Source: Xylaria sp. FL1777 (taxonomy: Eukaryota > Ascomycota > Sordariomycetes > Xylariales > Xylariaceae). From it: a stretch of 32,571 bases of DNA. Positions within the stretch are counted from its first letter, which is position 1, and each line of letters opens with the position of its first letter. The stretch spans positions 1 through 32,571 of the forward strand of contig MU400843.1 of NCBI GenBank assembly GCA_022578965.1, written 5' to 3'. A program made the position numbers and the translations under genes. Below the pieces are notes generated by a model that saw only the letters and a list, made by a program, of their open reading frames with translations, ran no database searches and had not been told where the DNA came from. Shown in pieces: positions 22,632 through 31,540 of the stretch.

Positions 22632-23279
22632 TCTATATTTTCTTTTTTATAAGTTTTTTTTTTTTATTTTTTGTTTTTTGTTTTTTATGCTTATTATGTT
22701 TAGTAAGGTTTTTAAAAAACTTTGCTTATTGCATTCTAAACAAAAAGCTTAATAAAACTTTGCTTTGTTTTTTTTTATTAAACTAAAATTAATTAAAATA
22801 GCTTTATATTTTTGCTGCAATTATTGTAGTATAAAATGTTTAATATTAAAATCTAACTTTAATTAATGTGTTAAATATATTATAGCTAAATAAACAAATT
22901 GCAACGCTAAAAGTTTGTTTTTAAAACAAATATAGCAGCTTACTTTTTAGCATAAAAAGCTAAAAAATAAACTAAATTTACTAATAAAAAAGCATAAAAA
23001 AATAAGTGCAAAAATCTACTATTTTAAGCAATAAAAAAAATTATAGCAAAAAAAAATAACTGCTGCTATAGCTTATAGTTTAAATAGCTTAAAAAAGCTT
23101 AAATAAGTTAAAGCAAAAAAGCGTTATATAACTAAAAAACAAAAATAGCGCGTTAAAGCAGTATAGCTATTACTAGTTGTTTTTTTAAAGTTTAATTAAA
23201 ACGCATTAAACGTTTTATTTAAAGTTAATCTTTTTTTTTTAGCTTTAGCTAGTTAAAGTATTAATAATAAAACTAGTTT
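22632..23279 (-). other. 3' noncoding part of the outer element
   Basis: Lies between the end of pol and the polypurine tract. Beyond the first roughly 80 bases after the chromodomain it no longer matches the inner copy, although the elements agree on both sides. T-rich runs on the plus strand; no frame. Confidence 0.55.
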
Positions 23280-23833
23280 ATAATTATTTTAGCGGTTTTT
23301 AAGTATTTTTTAAGTTTTTAAGTATTATTAACGTATAAATATTTTTTTTATTTAATAAAATACTTAACGTTATTATTATTTTAACAAGAATTTAATATAT
23401 TTTTAACTTTATAAATGTTTTAATTTATTTTTATTTTTAGTTATGTTTTAATAAATATTTTAATAAATATTAATTTTAGTAAAAAAATGTAAAAAACAAA
23501 GTAAATTTGCATGTTTTTTAGTAATAATAGTTTATAGTTAATAAATAAAATAACTTTTTTAACTTTAAAAAAACTAAATTTCTTAAATTTTAATTTGTTG
23601 CTTAGTTATTTTGTTTTAATTTAAAAAATATTAATGTTTACGTTTTATTTTTGTTATAGCAAATAAACTTTATTTTTTTTTTTAAAAGCTAGTTTTTTAG
23701 TTTGTTTTTTGTTATAATATATTAATATTTATTGTTATAAAAACTAAAAATATAGTTATAGTTTAGCTTATAACGTTTTAATTTCTGTTGTAATAGTTTT
23801 TGCTTAAAGTATTATAGTTAAAATAGCAAGTAT
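23280..23833 (-). pseudogene. Pol tail and chromodomain, outer copy
   Basis: Continues the integrase fragment at 31,541-32,571 after removal of the inserted element. The 23,416-23,280 part matches the inner chromodomain codon for codon, with the same loss of tryptophan codons to TAA. The preceding part corresponds to the linker after the integrase core. Dead through many in-frame stops. Confidence 0.7.
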
Positions 23834-23838
23834 TTTTA
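23834..23838. repeat. Target-site duplication, left copy
   Basis: TTTTA immediately before the inner 5' LTR; pairs with TTCTA at 31,536-31,540 (one C/T transition). The uninterrupted site inside the inner copy (29,787-29,791, TAAAA on the plus strand) confirms that exactly five bases were duplicated. Confidence 0.8.
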
Positions 23839-24332
23839 TGTTACAAAATTAGCACGGGGGTAGCCTTTAAAGCGGCCTAATGCCTCTATATATACCTTGC
23901 ACCTCTTTTTTTGCTAGCTGGAGCCGAGGTTACATAATAACTTACTTAGCTCACTAAGCTTACGGTAATTTAAGGCTTATTAAGCTTATAGTAATTTAAA
24001 GCTTACTAAGCTTATAGTAATTTAGTGCTTATTAAACTTATAGTAATTTAAAAAAAGTTATTACTTTTTTTACTTTTTTTTTGTTTATATAATTATGTAT
24101 TTTCTATATTTAGTTATTTGCTTAGTTTTAGTTTTTTAGCTATTAATTTTTTATAACTGCTAAGCACTAATATATTTATTATTTTTAATCTTTTAAAACT
24201 TTTATTAATGCATAATAATAAAAGTACTCTAAAAACTTTCTTAATAAACTACTATTAAAAATTCTATTATTATTTATAAATTAAAACTTTAAAAGCAAAC
24301 TTATTATATTAATATATAATAAGTTTGTTATA
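23839..24332 (+). repeat. 5' LTR of the inner element
   Basis: 494 bp, starting TGTTACAAAATTAGCACGGG and ending GTTTGTTATA. Its first 120 bases are barely mutated (GGGGG, GCGGCC and GAGCCGAGG survive), whereas the 3' LTR reads AAAAG, GCAGCT and AAGCTAAAA at the same places. From about 24,100 on it is more mutated than the 3' LTR. A TATA-like CTATATATACC lies at 23,886-23,896. Confidence 0.9.
23949..24053 (+). repeat. 26-bp tandem repeat in the 5' LTR, four units
   Basis: Four consecutive 26-bp units with consensus GCTTAYTAAGCTTATAGTAA plus TTTAAA. Each unit contains the palindrome TTAAGCTTA or TAAGCTTA. The same four units sit in the 3' LTR at 31,152-31,256. Repeats in this LTR region often serve as transcription enhancers; that role is inference here. 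Confidence 0.8.
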
Positions 24333-24459
24333 TTTTAATAGCTTTTTAATTAATAAAACTTAATATACAAAAATAAATATTAGTATAAAAAGTTAAGTAA
24401 TAAACAATTTATAAAATAAACTTTTAAAAGTATACTAAAAAAATATTTAAAAAACAAAA

Positions 24460-25600
24460 ATGCTAAATAGTATTACGTAAATAAATTTTACTTAATAATT
24501 AATAAACTAAATCTAAGTTATATTACTAAAAACAAAAAGTTAAAAATTAAGTTTAAAAATCTTAAAAACTTTTAAAACTAGCAATATATTAAAACAATAA
24601 ACTTTAGCACTATTATTAGCTATTTTTATTAAAAAAAAAGCAATAATAAAAAAAAAAAAGTTAAGTAGCAGTAATAAAAAAAAACTAATATTAACGCTAG
24701 TACTATAAAGCAAATTAGTTGCTTTAACTTAAAGAATAGCTTAAATATTAAACGTTATAACTTTTAAACTAGCATAAATATTAATTATAATAATTAAAGC
24801 AACAATAATAATTGCTATTATAATAATAAATTAAAGCTTTAAATAAGTAATTATACTATAACTAATATTAATATTATTATTAATAAACTTAACGCTTATT
24901 TTTATTACTATTATACTTAAAGTAATAACTTAAAATAAAAAACCTAATTTTTTATTATTACTACTATTTTTACTATTAAAATTATTTATAATATTAAAAA
25001 TACTAAACATTAAAAGTTTTAAACTTATTGCTTTAAAGCTTTATAATAAATTTATAAATATAAAAGCCTTTTTAATTTATGTTAAACTTTATTTAAAATA
25101 ACATTTTATTACTATTATAAAAAAAAATTAAAAAGTAATAACTACTTTATAATTTTTATTAAAAAAAGTACTAAAATAGTTTTAATTTATTTTAAAAAAT
25201 TTCTTAAAAGTTAACAAGTTAACTAACTTTAAGCTAAAAATAAAAAAAATTTTTAAAAACTATATTAAGTTTAAAAATTAAATAAAAGCACTATTTAAAA
25301 ATACTTAAAAAGCAAAACATATAAAAAAAGCATTTTATTACTTAAAATAAATAAAAGCAGCAATAAATTATGCTATAAAATTTAAACAATTAATAATAAT
25401 TTTAAAATTATTTAAGCTTGCATTATTTTACTTATTTTATAATAAACTTAAAACTTAAGTTTAAAACAAATTATATAAAATAAATAAACTAGCAAAAATT
25501 AATATGTATATTAATATAGCTATTATAATTAATTAATAATTATTTAATTAATACTTTAAAATTAAAAGAACTAAAAAAAACAAAAAAAAAAATACTTAAA
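24460..25600 (+). pseudogene. gag: Gag relic (capsid domain)
   Basis: An ATG at 24,460 is in the frame that later reads the capsid homology, which makes it a plausible original start. From about 25,060 the frame follows the retrotransposon Gag (PF03732-type) pattern: an AFLIYVKLYLK segment, then AINYAIKFKQLIIILKLF (25,357 onward) and LALFYLFYNKLK, matching the family's YA--F--LA--L-W and L---FY-GLK. A KINKLAKINMYINIAI part matches the following R-D-P---I-E-I--A. Glutamate, aspartate and tryptophan codons are gone (to K, N and stop), and about one codon in eight is a stop. No zinc knuckle is recognisable. The family match is from memory of its pattern. Confidence 0.7.
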
Positions 25601-27600
25601 AAAATATTAAATAAAAATTTAAATAAATTAATAAAATTTAAGAATAATAACCTTAAAATATATTTAAAGTTAAATATTATAACTATAAAAAAAAAAACAC
25701 TTTTAAAAATAATATTAATTTAAAAAAAAAAACAAAAAAAAAAGCTATAAAAAAAAAAAGATTTCTTAATTTAAGAAAAAAATACAAGTTATAAAAGTTT
25801 AAAATAACAAAAAATAATAAAGCAATTTAAAAAATACGTTTTTAAAGCAAAAGTATAAAATTGCTATTTTAAGTTAAAACAAAAGTGCTATACTAAATAA
25901 ATCTAAATGCTATATTTATATAGATTAAAATAAACAAGCATATAAATATTATTTAAAAGCTTTATAGTTATTAAAACAAATTATAAAAAAATATATTTGC
26001 TATATAAACAATTAAAGTTATTTAATATATAACTTAAAAAAATAGTTTAATTAAAAGTAACAAATAATAAAAAGTAATAAATTAACATAGTTAATAAATT
26101 TATAAAACTACAAAAATTTTAAATTATTAAAGCTTAAAATATAACTTAAAAAAAAGTTATATTTAAAAAAATAAAACTATAATTATAAATAGTATAATTA
26201 TTAAATTAATTATAAACTATTAAAACATTTAGTTATTAAATAAACTTAAAAAAACAAAACTTATAAAACTTTAAAATAAAAACAAATAAAATTAAAAGCT
26301 GTAAAAAATACTACAAAAAAAAAACTAATAAAAATAAACAAAATATTTTTATAGCTTAAACTGCTTTAAATATAACAAAACAAAAAAGCATTAATAATTA
26401 GTATAAAAAGTAATATGTTTTAAAAACTAAAATTAGTAATTTAATTAATTGCTAAAAGTTATTATTATAATAAAACTATAATAAAAAATAATAATAATAT
26501 TTTACGTTTAAAAAATCTAAAACATAATAAAGTATTATAAAATTATTATATAATATATTATTGCTACTAATATTTATTTAATAAATTAAAAAATAATTAG
26601 TTTTTTAAACAAATTGCAAAAATAAAAATATAAAACTTTTATAAATTAAAATAGTTAGTTATAACTATAGTTTACTATAAAAATCTATAAAAATTTGCAA
26701 CATTTAAAAAAGATTTTAATTATATTTATAATATTAGTTTAAAAAAATATAAAAATAACTATTATAAATATTATTAGCTAATTAAAGCATAATTATACTA
26801 AAAAATAGTTGCTAAAAGTAAAAAAGCTTAAAAGCTATAATTTAAAGCTTAACTAAAAGCAAAAACAAAACAAAGCATAATAATATTTAAAATATAAAAT
26901 AAAACAAGCATTTAAACATTTAATAAAAAAAAGTCAAAAAACAAAATAAATACTTGCTAAAAAAACAGCAAATAGCTAAAAAAACTAAAGCTTTACATAA
27001 AGTTTAATATAATAACTAAAAAAATTAATTTAAAGTTAAACTTATATATTAAAAAAAAAAGTATAACATTTTAATTAATTTAAAAGCATAAGCTAATATA
27101 ATTTTATTTAAAGTAACAAAATAAAATAAAATTTTTTAAAAATATAAGCAAAAATTCTAAAAAATTAAAAAATTTAATAAAAGTACTTTTAGCTATAATA
27201 ACAATTATATACTTAAAAAAACCAAACTTTTTAATATATTTATATAAAAATATAAAAAATAAATTATATTAAATATTGCTAATATATTTAATTATAATAT
27301 TATTTTAGAAATATTATAGCTAAAAATTAGTAACCTTTTGATTTAATAAAAAGCAAAAACTATTAATTAAAAAAGTAAAAAATAAAGCAAAAAAATTAGA
27401 AAAATTATAAAAGAAATCTTAAACAAAATATTAAAAATATATTATAAATTTTACAAACTATTTAAAAAAAAAAAAAAAAAAACTTTTTAAATATAGCTTA
27501 TAAAACTACTACATTTTTATTAAAAAAAAATATTAACTAAAGCTTTATTAAGTATACTATATAAGCTTAAACAAAACAAATGCCTTATAAAAATATATTT
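25601..27600 (+). pseudogene. Gag end to protease stretch, unresolved
   Basis: Expected to hold the zinc knuckle, the aspartic protease and the start of the reverse transcriptase. I could not find C-x2-C-x4-H-x4-C or a D-S/T-G-A motif; both depend on codons (TGC, GAC, GGA) that this mutation removes. The capsid reads in one frame (positions 1 mod 3) and the later pol in another (2 mod 3), so either a programmed shift or indels in A runs lie here. A segment just before 27,702 reads in the third frame, and an 11-A run at 27,702-27,712 is the likely place of a slip. Confidence 0.5.
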
Positions 27601-28150
27601 AAAAAAATCTAGCAAAAAAATTCTTAAAAAAATTTTAGTTATTTATTAAATACTTTATAATACTAGTACTTAAAATAAAAAATAAAAAACAACTAATTAA
27701 TAAAAAAAAAAACTAATATAGCAAGTAATAATTAATTATTAACTATTAAACATAATTATTATTACAAATAAATACTTTTTTATTTTGCTAATAATTATAA
27801 AAAAAAACATTAGTTAAGCAAAATAGTTTATAGCAGTTAATATTTTAAATAAATATTATACTATTAAAATAGCTAAAAAAAAAAAATAAAAAACTGCTAT
27901 ATAAACAGTATATAAATTATATAAATATATAGTTATGCTATAAAAACTATAAAATATATTAGCTAGCTTTTAATATAAAATAATAATAATTTTATAGAAG
28001 TTTTTAAATAAATTTATATTTATTTATTTAAATAATATTTTAATTTATTTTAAAACACTAGAAAAACATAAAAAATATATAACTTAAGTATTAAAAATAC
28101 TTAAACAAGCAAAATTACAACTTAATACAAAAAAGTATATATAATATATA
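27600..28150 (+). pseudogene. pol: Reverse transcriptase relic
   Basis: From 27,713 one frame reads through the Ty3-type RT. In order: a VIINY-LLN-I--NKY segment (family VDYR-LN--T--N-YPLP), FIAVNI (family FS-LD), a YKLYKYIVM segment (family Y-YLVMPFGL), LASF (family APA-F), then FLNKFIFIYLNNILIYFKT. The last is the catalytic block: YLDD reads YLNN at 28,025-28,036 (both GAT/GAC to AAT), followed by LIYS-KT with S changed to F. Both catalytic aspartates are therefore lost. Order, spacing and neighbours make the assignment firm. Confidence 0.85.
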
Positions 28151-28369
28151 TAAAAAATTAACTTTTTAAAATTTATAATTATTTTAAAACAAATATAAAT
28201 TTAATAGTTAAAAATTAATATAATATAAAACTAAAAAATACTTAATTTAACTACTGTTATAAATATATAATAAGCATTAAGATTTTTAAACTATATTTAA
28301 ATATTAATTTAAAACTTTAAAAAAATAGCATTTTATTTTATAAAGTATACAAAAAAAAAATATAAAGAA

Positions 28370-28680
28370 AAATTCTTTTTAATTTTAAAGGAAGCTTAAA
28401 AAGCTTTTAAAGAACTAAAACTAAAAGTTATTTTTAACTTTATAGTTAAACTATTTAATTTATAAAAAAAAAAAAAGCTAAAGATTAATGCTTTAAATAG
28501 TATAATTATAAAAGTTTTAAAACAATTAAAAAACAATAAAAAATAATACTTAATAGCTTATTATTTTAAAGCATTATAAAACGTAATATTATAATACTTT
28601 ATATATAACAAAAAACTGCTTATAATTATTATAGCGCTTAAAAAATAAAAACTGTTTTTTATAAAAACTATAAAACTAAT
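28370..28680 (+). pseudogene. pol: RNase H relic
   Basis: Same frame as the RT. INALN at 28,484-28,498 corresponds to the family's TDASD, with the catalytic D changed to N. VLKQL follows (family VL-Q), then YLIAYYFKAL (family P-AYYSK-L, W to stop just before), then YNKKLLIIIIALKK (family YDKELLAIV-AL). The catalytic E of DKELL is K. It lies between RT and integrase as in all Ty3/Gypsy pol proteins. Confidence 0.8.
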
Positions 28681-28989
28681 TAAAATTTATTTAAATTATT
28701 AAAACTTAACGAAATTTATAATTACATAAAAGATTATTAAATAACATAAAAATTAAATAGTTTTTTTTTTTAAGTTTAACTTTAAAATATGTTATATTAA
28801 AAAAAAAAAAAACATTTAAGCAAATATATTTAGTTAACAAAGTTAAAAAAAATTTAAAGTTTTAAAAAAAAACATTTAAATATTATATCTTTAAAAAAAT
28901 AAAAGCTTAAAAATTAAAGTTATACTTAAAAACTTTACAAATATATACCTATAATAAGCTTATAACTTAAAAAAGTTAGCATAACTATA

Positions 28990-29900
28990 AAAACATAAAA
29001 AATTAAAAAATAATAAGCTAATATATAAACATAAGGTTTATTTACTAGAATTTTTACAAAACAAGTTTATTAAGAAATTTTACGAATATTTATTATATAA
29101 ACATTAAAAAGCAATAAAAATAGTTAAACAACTATAAAAAAAATATGATTTTTTAAAACTATAAAATATAGTTAAATTTATTATAAAAAAGTATAATATT
29201 TGCAATAAAGCTAAAGCAGCTTAATATAAGCTTTATAAACTATTATAACTTATATAAATATTTAAATAAACATAATATACTATTGCTTAAAATTTTATTA
29301 TAGCATTATTTTTATTAATTAATTTAGTTATAAAAGTATAATATAATAAAATATAAGTTATTATTAATAGATTTATTAAGTATGCTTATTTTTTACTGTT
29401 TAAAAAAAATGTAATAGCTAAACAATTTATATATGCTTTTATATGCTAATATTTAAATAAGCATAAATTATTAAAAAAAATTGTTTTAAACTAAAATAAA
29501 TTGTTTATTTTTAAGTTTAAAACTAGCTTTTTTAAACTTATTAGTATTAAACTAAAGTTTTTAACTGCTTACTACTTATAAACAAATAAACAAACAAAAA
29601 AACTAAATTAAATATTAAAACAATATTTATAAAGTTATATTAATTATTAATAAAACAATTAAATAAAACTATTATTAATAGCATAAATTTTATATAACAT
29701 ATTAATAAACAAAAATATAAACATATTTTTATATAAAGCTATTTATAAATAGCAAGCAATTATTAAAAAACAAAAAAAAACATTAATAAAAGCACTTGCT
29801 ATTTTAACTATAGCACTTTAAGCAAGAACTATTATAATAAAAATTAAAACGCTATAAACTAAACTATAATTATGCTTTTAATTTTTATAACAACGGATAT
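28990..29900 (+). pseudogene. pol: Integrase relic
   Basis: Same frame. The N-terminal zinc finger keeps one H (29,102-29,104) and the last C of KYNIC, whereas the other C reads Y. The catalytic core is easy to follow: FIIAL, NRFIKYAYFLLFK (family DRLTKYAHF-P), FIYAFI, a KIVLN stretch (family IVSDRD) and TAYYL-TNKQTKKLN (family TAYHPQTDGQTERLN). The DDE triad is changed at every position: N at 29,291-29,293, N at 29,489-29,491 and K at 29,597-29,599. The outer copy supplies a second version of this domain at 31,541-32,571. Confidence 0.85.
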
Positions 29901-30208
29901 TAGTATACTATAACAAAAAACGAACTAAAGAACTAACTTTTAAAAAAAAAAACAAAGTTTATTTATTATAACAAAAATAAAATGCAAATATTAATATTTT
30001 TTAAATTAAAACAAAATAACTAAGCAATAAATTAAAATTTAAAAAACTTAGCTTTTTTAAAATTAAAAAAGTTATTTTATTTATTAATTATAAACTATTA
30101 TTAATAAAAAATATGCAAATTTACTTTATTTTTTATATTTTTTTACTAAAACTAGTACTTATTAAAATACTTATTAAAATATAACTAAAAATAAAAACAA
30201 ATTAAAAC

Positions 30209-30430
30209 GTTTATAAAATTAAAAATATACTAGATTTTTGTTAAAACAATAGTAACCTAAAGTATTTTATTAAATAAAAAAAATATTTATATGCTAATAA
30301 TACTTAAAAACTTAAAAAACACTTAAAAACTGCTAAAATAGTTATAAATTAGTTTTACTGCTAATACTTTAACTGCTTAAAACTAAAAAAAAAAAGTTAA
30401 CTTTAAAAAGAACACTTAAGAAATTTTAAT
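30209..30430 (+). pseudogene. pol: Chromodomain and pol C-terminus
   Basis: Same frame, about 300 codons after the integrase core and following a KIKKVILFINYKL segment (family GPF-I---V--NYKL, the GPY/F module). YKIKNILDF, KYFIK-KKY and a NT-KLKKHL stretch match the chromodomain pattern YEVE-ILD, YLVKWKGY and NTWEP---L. Tryptophans W of VKWKGY and of NTWEP are stops, so the histone-binding cage is lost. The 30,209-30,345 part is the domain proper; a basic tail can be read to about 30,430. Chromodomains in this clade direct integration to methylated-H3K9 heterochromatin, which fits the nested insertion. Confidence 0.8.
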
Positions 30431-31002
30431 TAAACTTAAATAAAGCAGCTTGTATTGCTTTAGTTTGCTTTTTTTGTTGTTTTTGCTTTTTTGCTAATGC
30501 TTTTTATTCTTTTTTAATATGCTTTATTTTGTTTAATTTATTTAAAAATTAAAGCTTTTATTAAACTATTTTAATACTTTTTGTTTTTAAAAAACGTTTT
30601 TATATATAAAGTTAAGCTAACTTACTTAAAACAAAATTAAAGCTATTTTAAGCTTATTTTAATTTTTCTTAAACTAAAAATAGCTGTTGCTTTGTTTGCT
30701 TTTTTTTTTTTTTAAAACAATAGTGCTTAAAAACTATATTATTAATTAAGTTAATTAAAACTTTTGATTTATTGCAAAAATAACTAATATATACGCATTT
30801 AAAATAACAAAATATATTATTTGTTATTTTATACGTTAGTAACTAATTAAAGCAGTAAAAGTAAAACATAACTTTATAGCTAATAAAATTAATAAAAAAA
30901 GCAAAAATAAGTCTTTGCTTTATTTTAAATAAAAAGTAAGTTTTTTTAATGCGTTTTAATATTATAATATATAAAAAAAAAAAAAAAAAAAAATACTTAC
31001 GG
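30431..31002 (+). other. 3' noncoding part of the inner element
   Basis: T-rich with short KK/FF-type low complexity and no frame. It does not align with the corresponding part of the outer copy. A 21-A run lies at 30,973-30,993 directly before the hairpin. Confidence 0.55.
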
Positions 31003-31041
31003 AAAATTGTTAAAACAACAATTTTAGAAAAAAGGAAATAA
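31003..31041 (+). promoter_or_regulatory. Conserved hairpin and polypurine tract, inner copy
   Basis: Nine-bp arms AAAATTGTT (31,003-31,011) and AACAATTTT (31,017-31,025), then TTAGAAAAAAGGAAATAA (31,024-31,041) abutting the 3' LTR. The purine tract is the usual primer for plus-strand synthesis. It keeps GA and GG words that are otherwise rare in the element. Confidence 0.8.
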
Positions 31042-31535
31042 TATTACAAAATTAGCACAAAAGTAGCTTTTAAAGCAGCTTAATGCTTTTATATATACTT
31101 TATACCTTTTTTTTTGTTAGCTAAAGCTAAAATTACATAATAATTTATTTAGCTTACTAAGCTTATAGTAATTTAAAGCTTATTAAGCTTATAGTAATTT
31201 AAAGCTTATTAAGCTTATAATAATTTAATGCTTATTAAACTTGCAATAATCTAAAAAAAATTACTATTTTTTTTATTTTTTCTTTGTTTATATAATTATA
31301 TATTTTTTATATTTAGTTACTTGCTTAGTTTTAATTTTTTAGCTATTAATTTTTTATAACTGCTAAGCATTAATACATTTATTACTTTTAATTCTTTAAA
31401 ACCTTTATTAATGCATAGTAGTAAAAGTACCTTAAAAACCTCCTTAACGAACTACTATTAAAAATCCTATTGTTACTTGCAAATTAAAACCCTAAAAGCA
31501 AACCCGTTATATTAATGTATAATAGGTCCATTATA
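31042..31535 (+). repeat. 3' LTR of the inner element
   Basis: 494 bp, same length as the 5' LTR and aligned to it without gaps as far as I checked. The first half is strongly mutated (TATTACAAAATTAGCACAAA), whereas the last 100 bases keep CCTCC, AACGAACT, AAAACCC and AACCCG. The 26-bp units lie at 31,152-31,256. Confidence 0.9.
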
Positions 31536-31540
31536 TTCTA
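31536..31540. repeat. Target-site duplication, right copy
   Basis: TTCTA after the 3' LTR, the partner of TTTTA at 23,834-23,838. Confidence 0.8.

Larger units (their letters stand above)
23839..31535 (+). mobile_element. Inner Ty3/Gypsy chromovirus, full layout, 7.7 kb
   Basis: Complete LTR retrotransposon of 7,697 bp: two 494-bp LTRs, gag, pol in the order RT, RNase H, integrase, chromodomain, then hairpin, polypurine tract and 3' LTR, with a 5-bp target-site duplication. The integrase after RT and a C-terminal chromodomain place it among fungal chromoviruses. It cannot be active: stops pepper every domain and the catalytic residues I could check are changed. No primer-binding site is clear after the 5' LTR; TAATAGC at 24,337-24,343 could be a mutated TGGTAGC, but this is weak. 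Confidence 0.9.

Noticed and set aside
24333..24350. Primer-binding site TAATAGC as mutated TGGTAGC
   Set aside because: Only seven bases, offset from the LTR end, and easily met by chance in this composition; mentioned but not listed as a feature.
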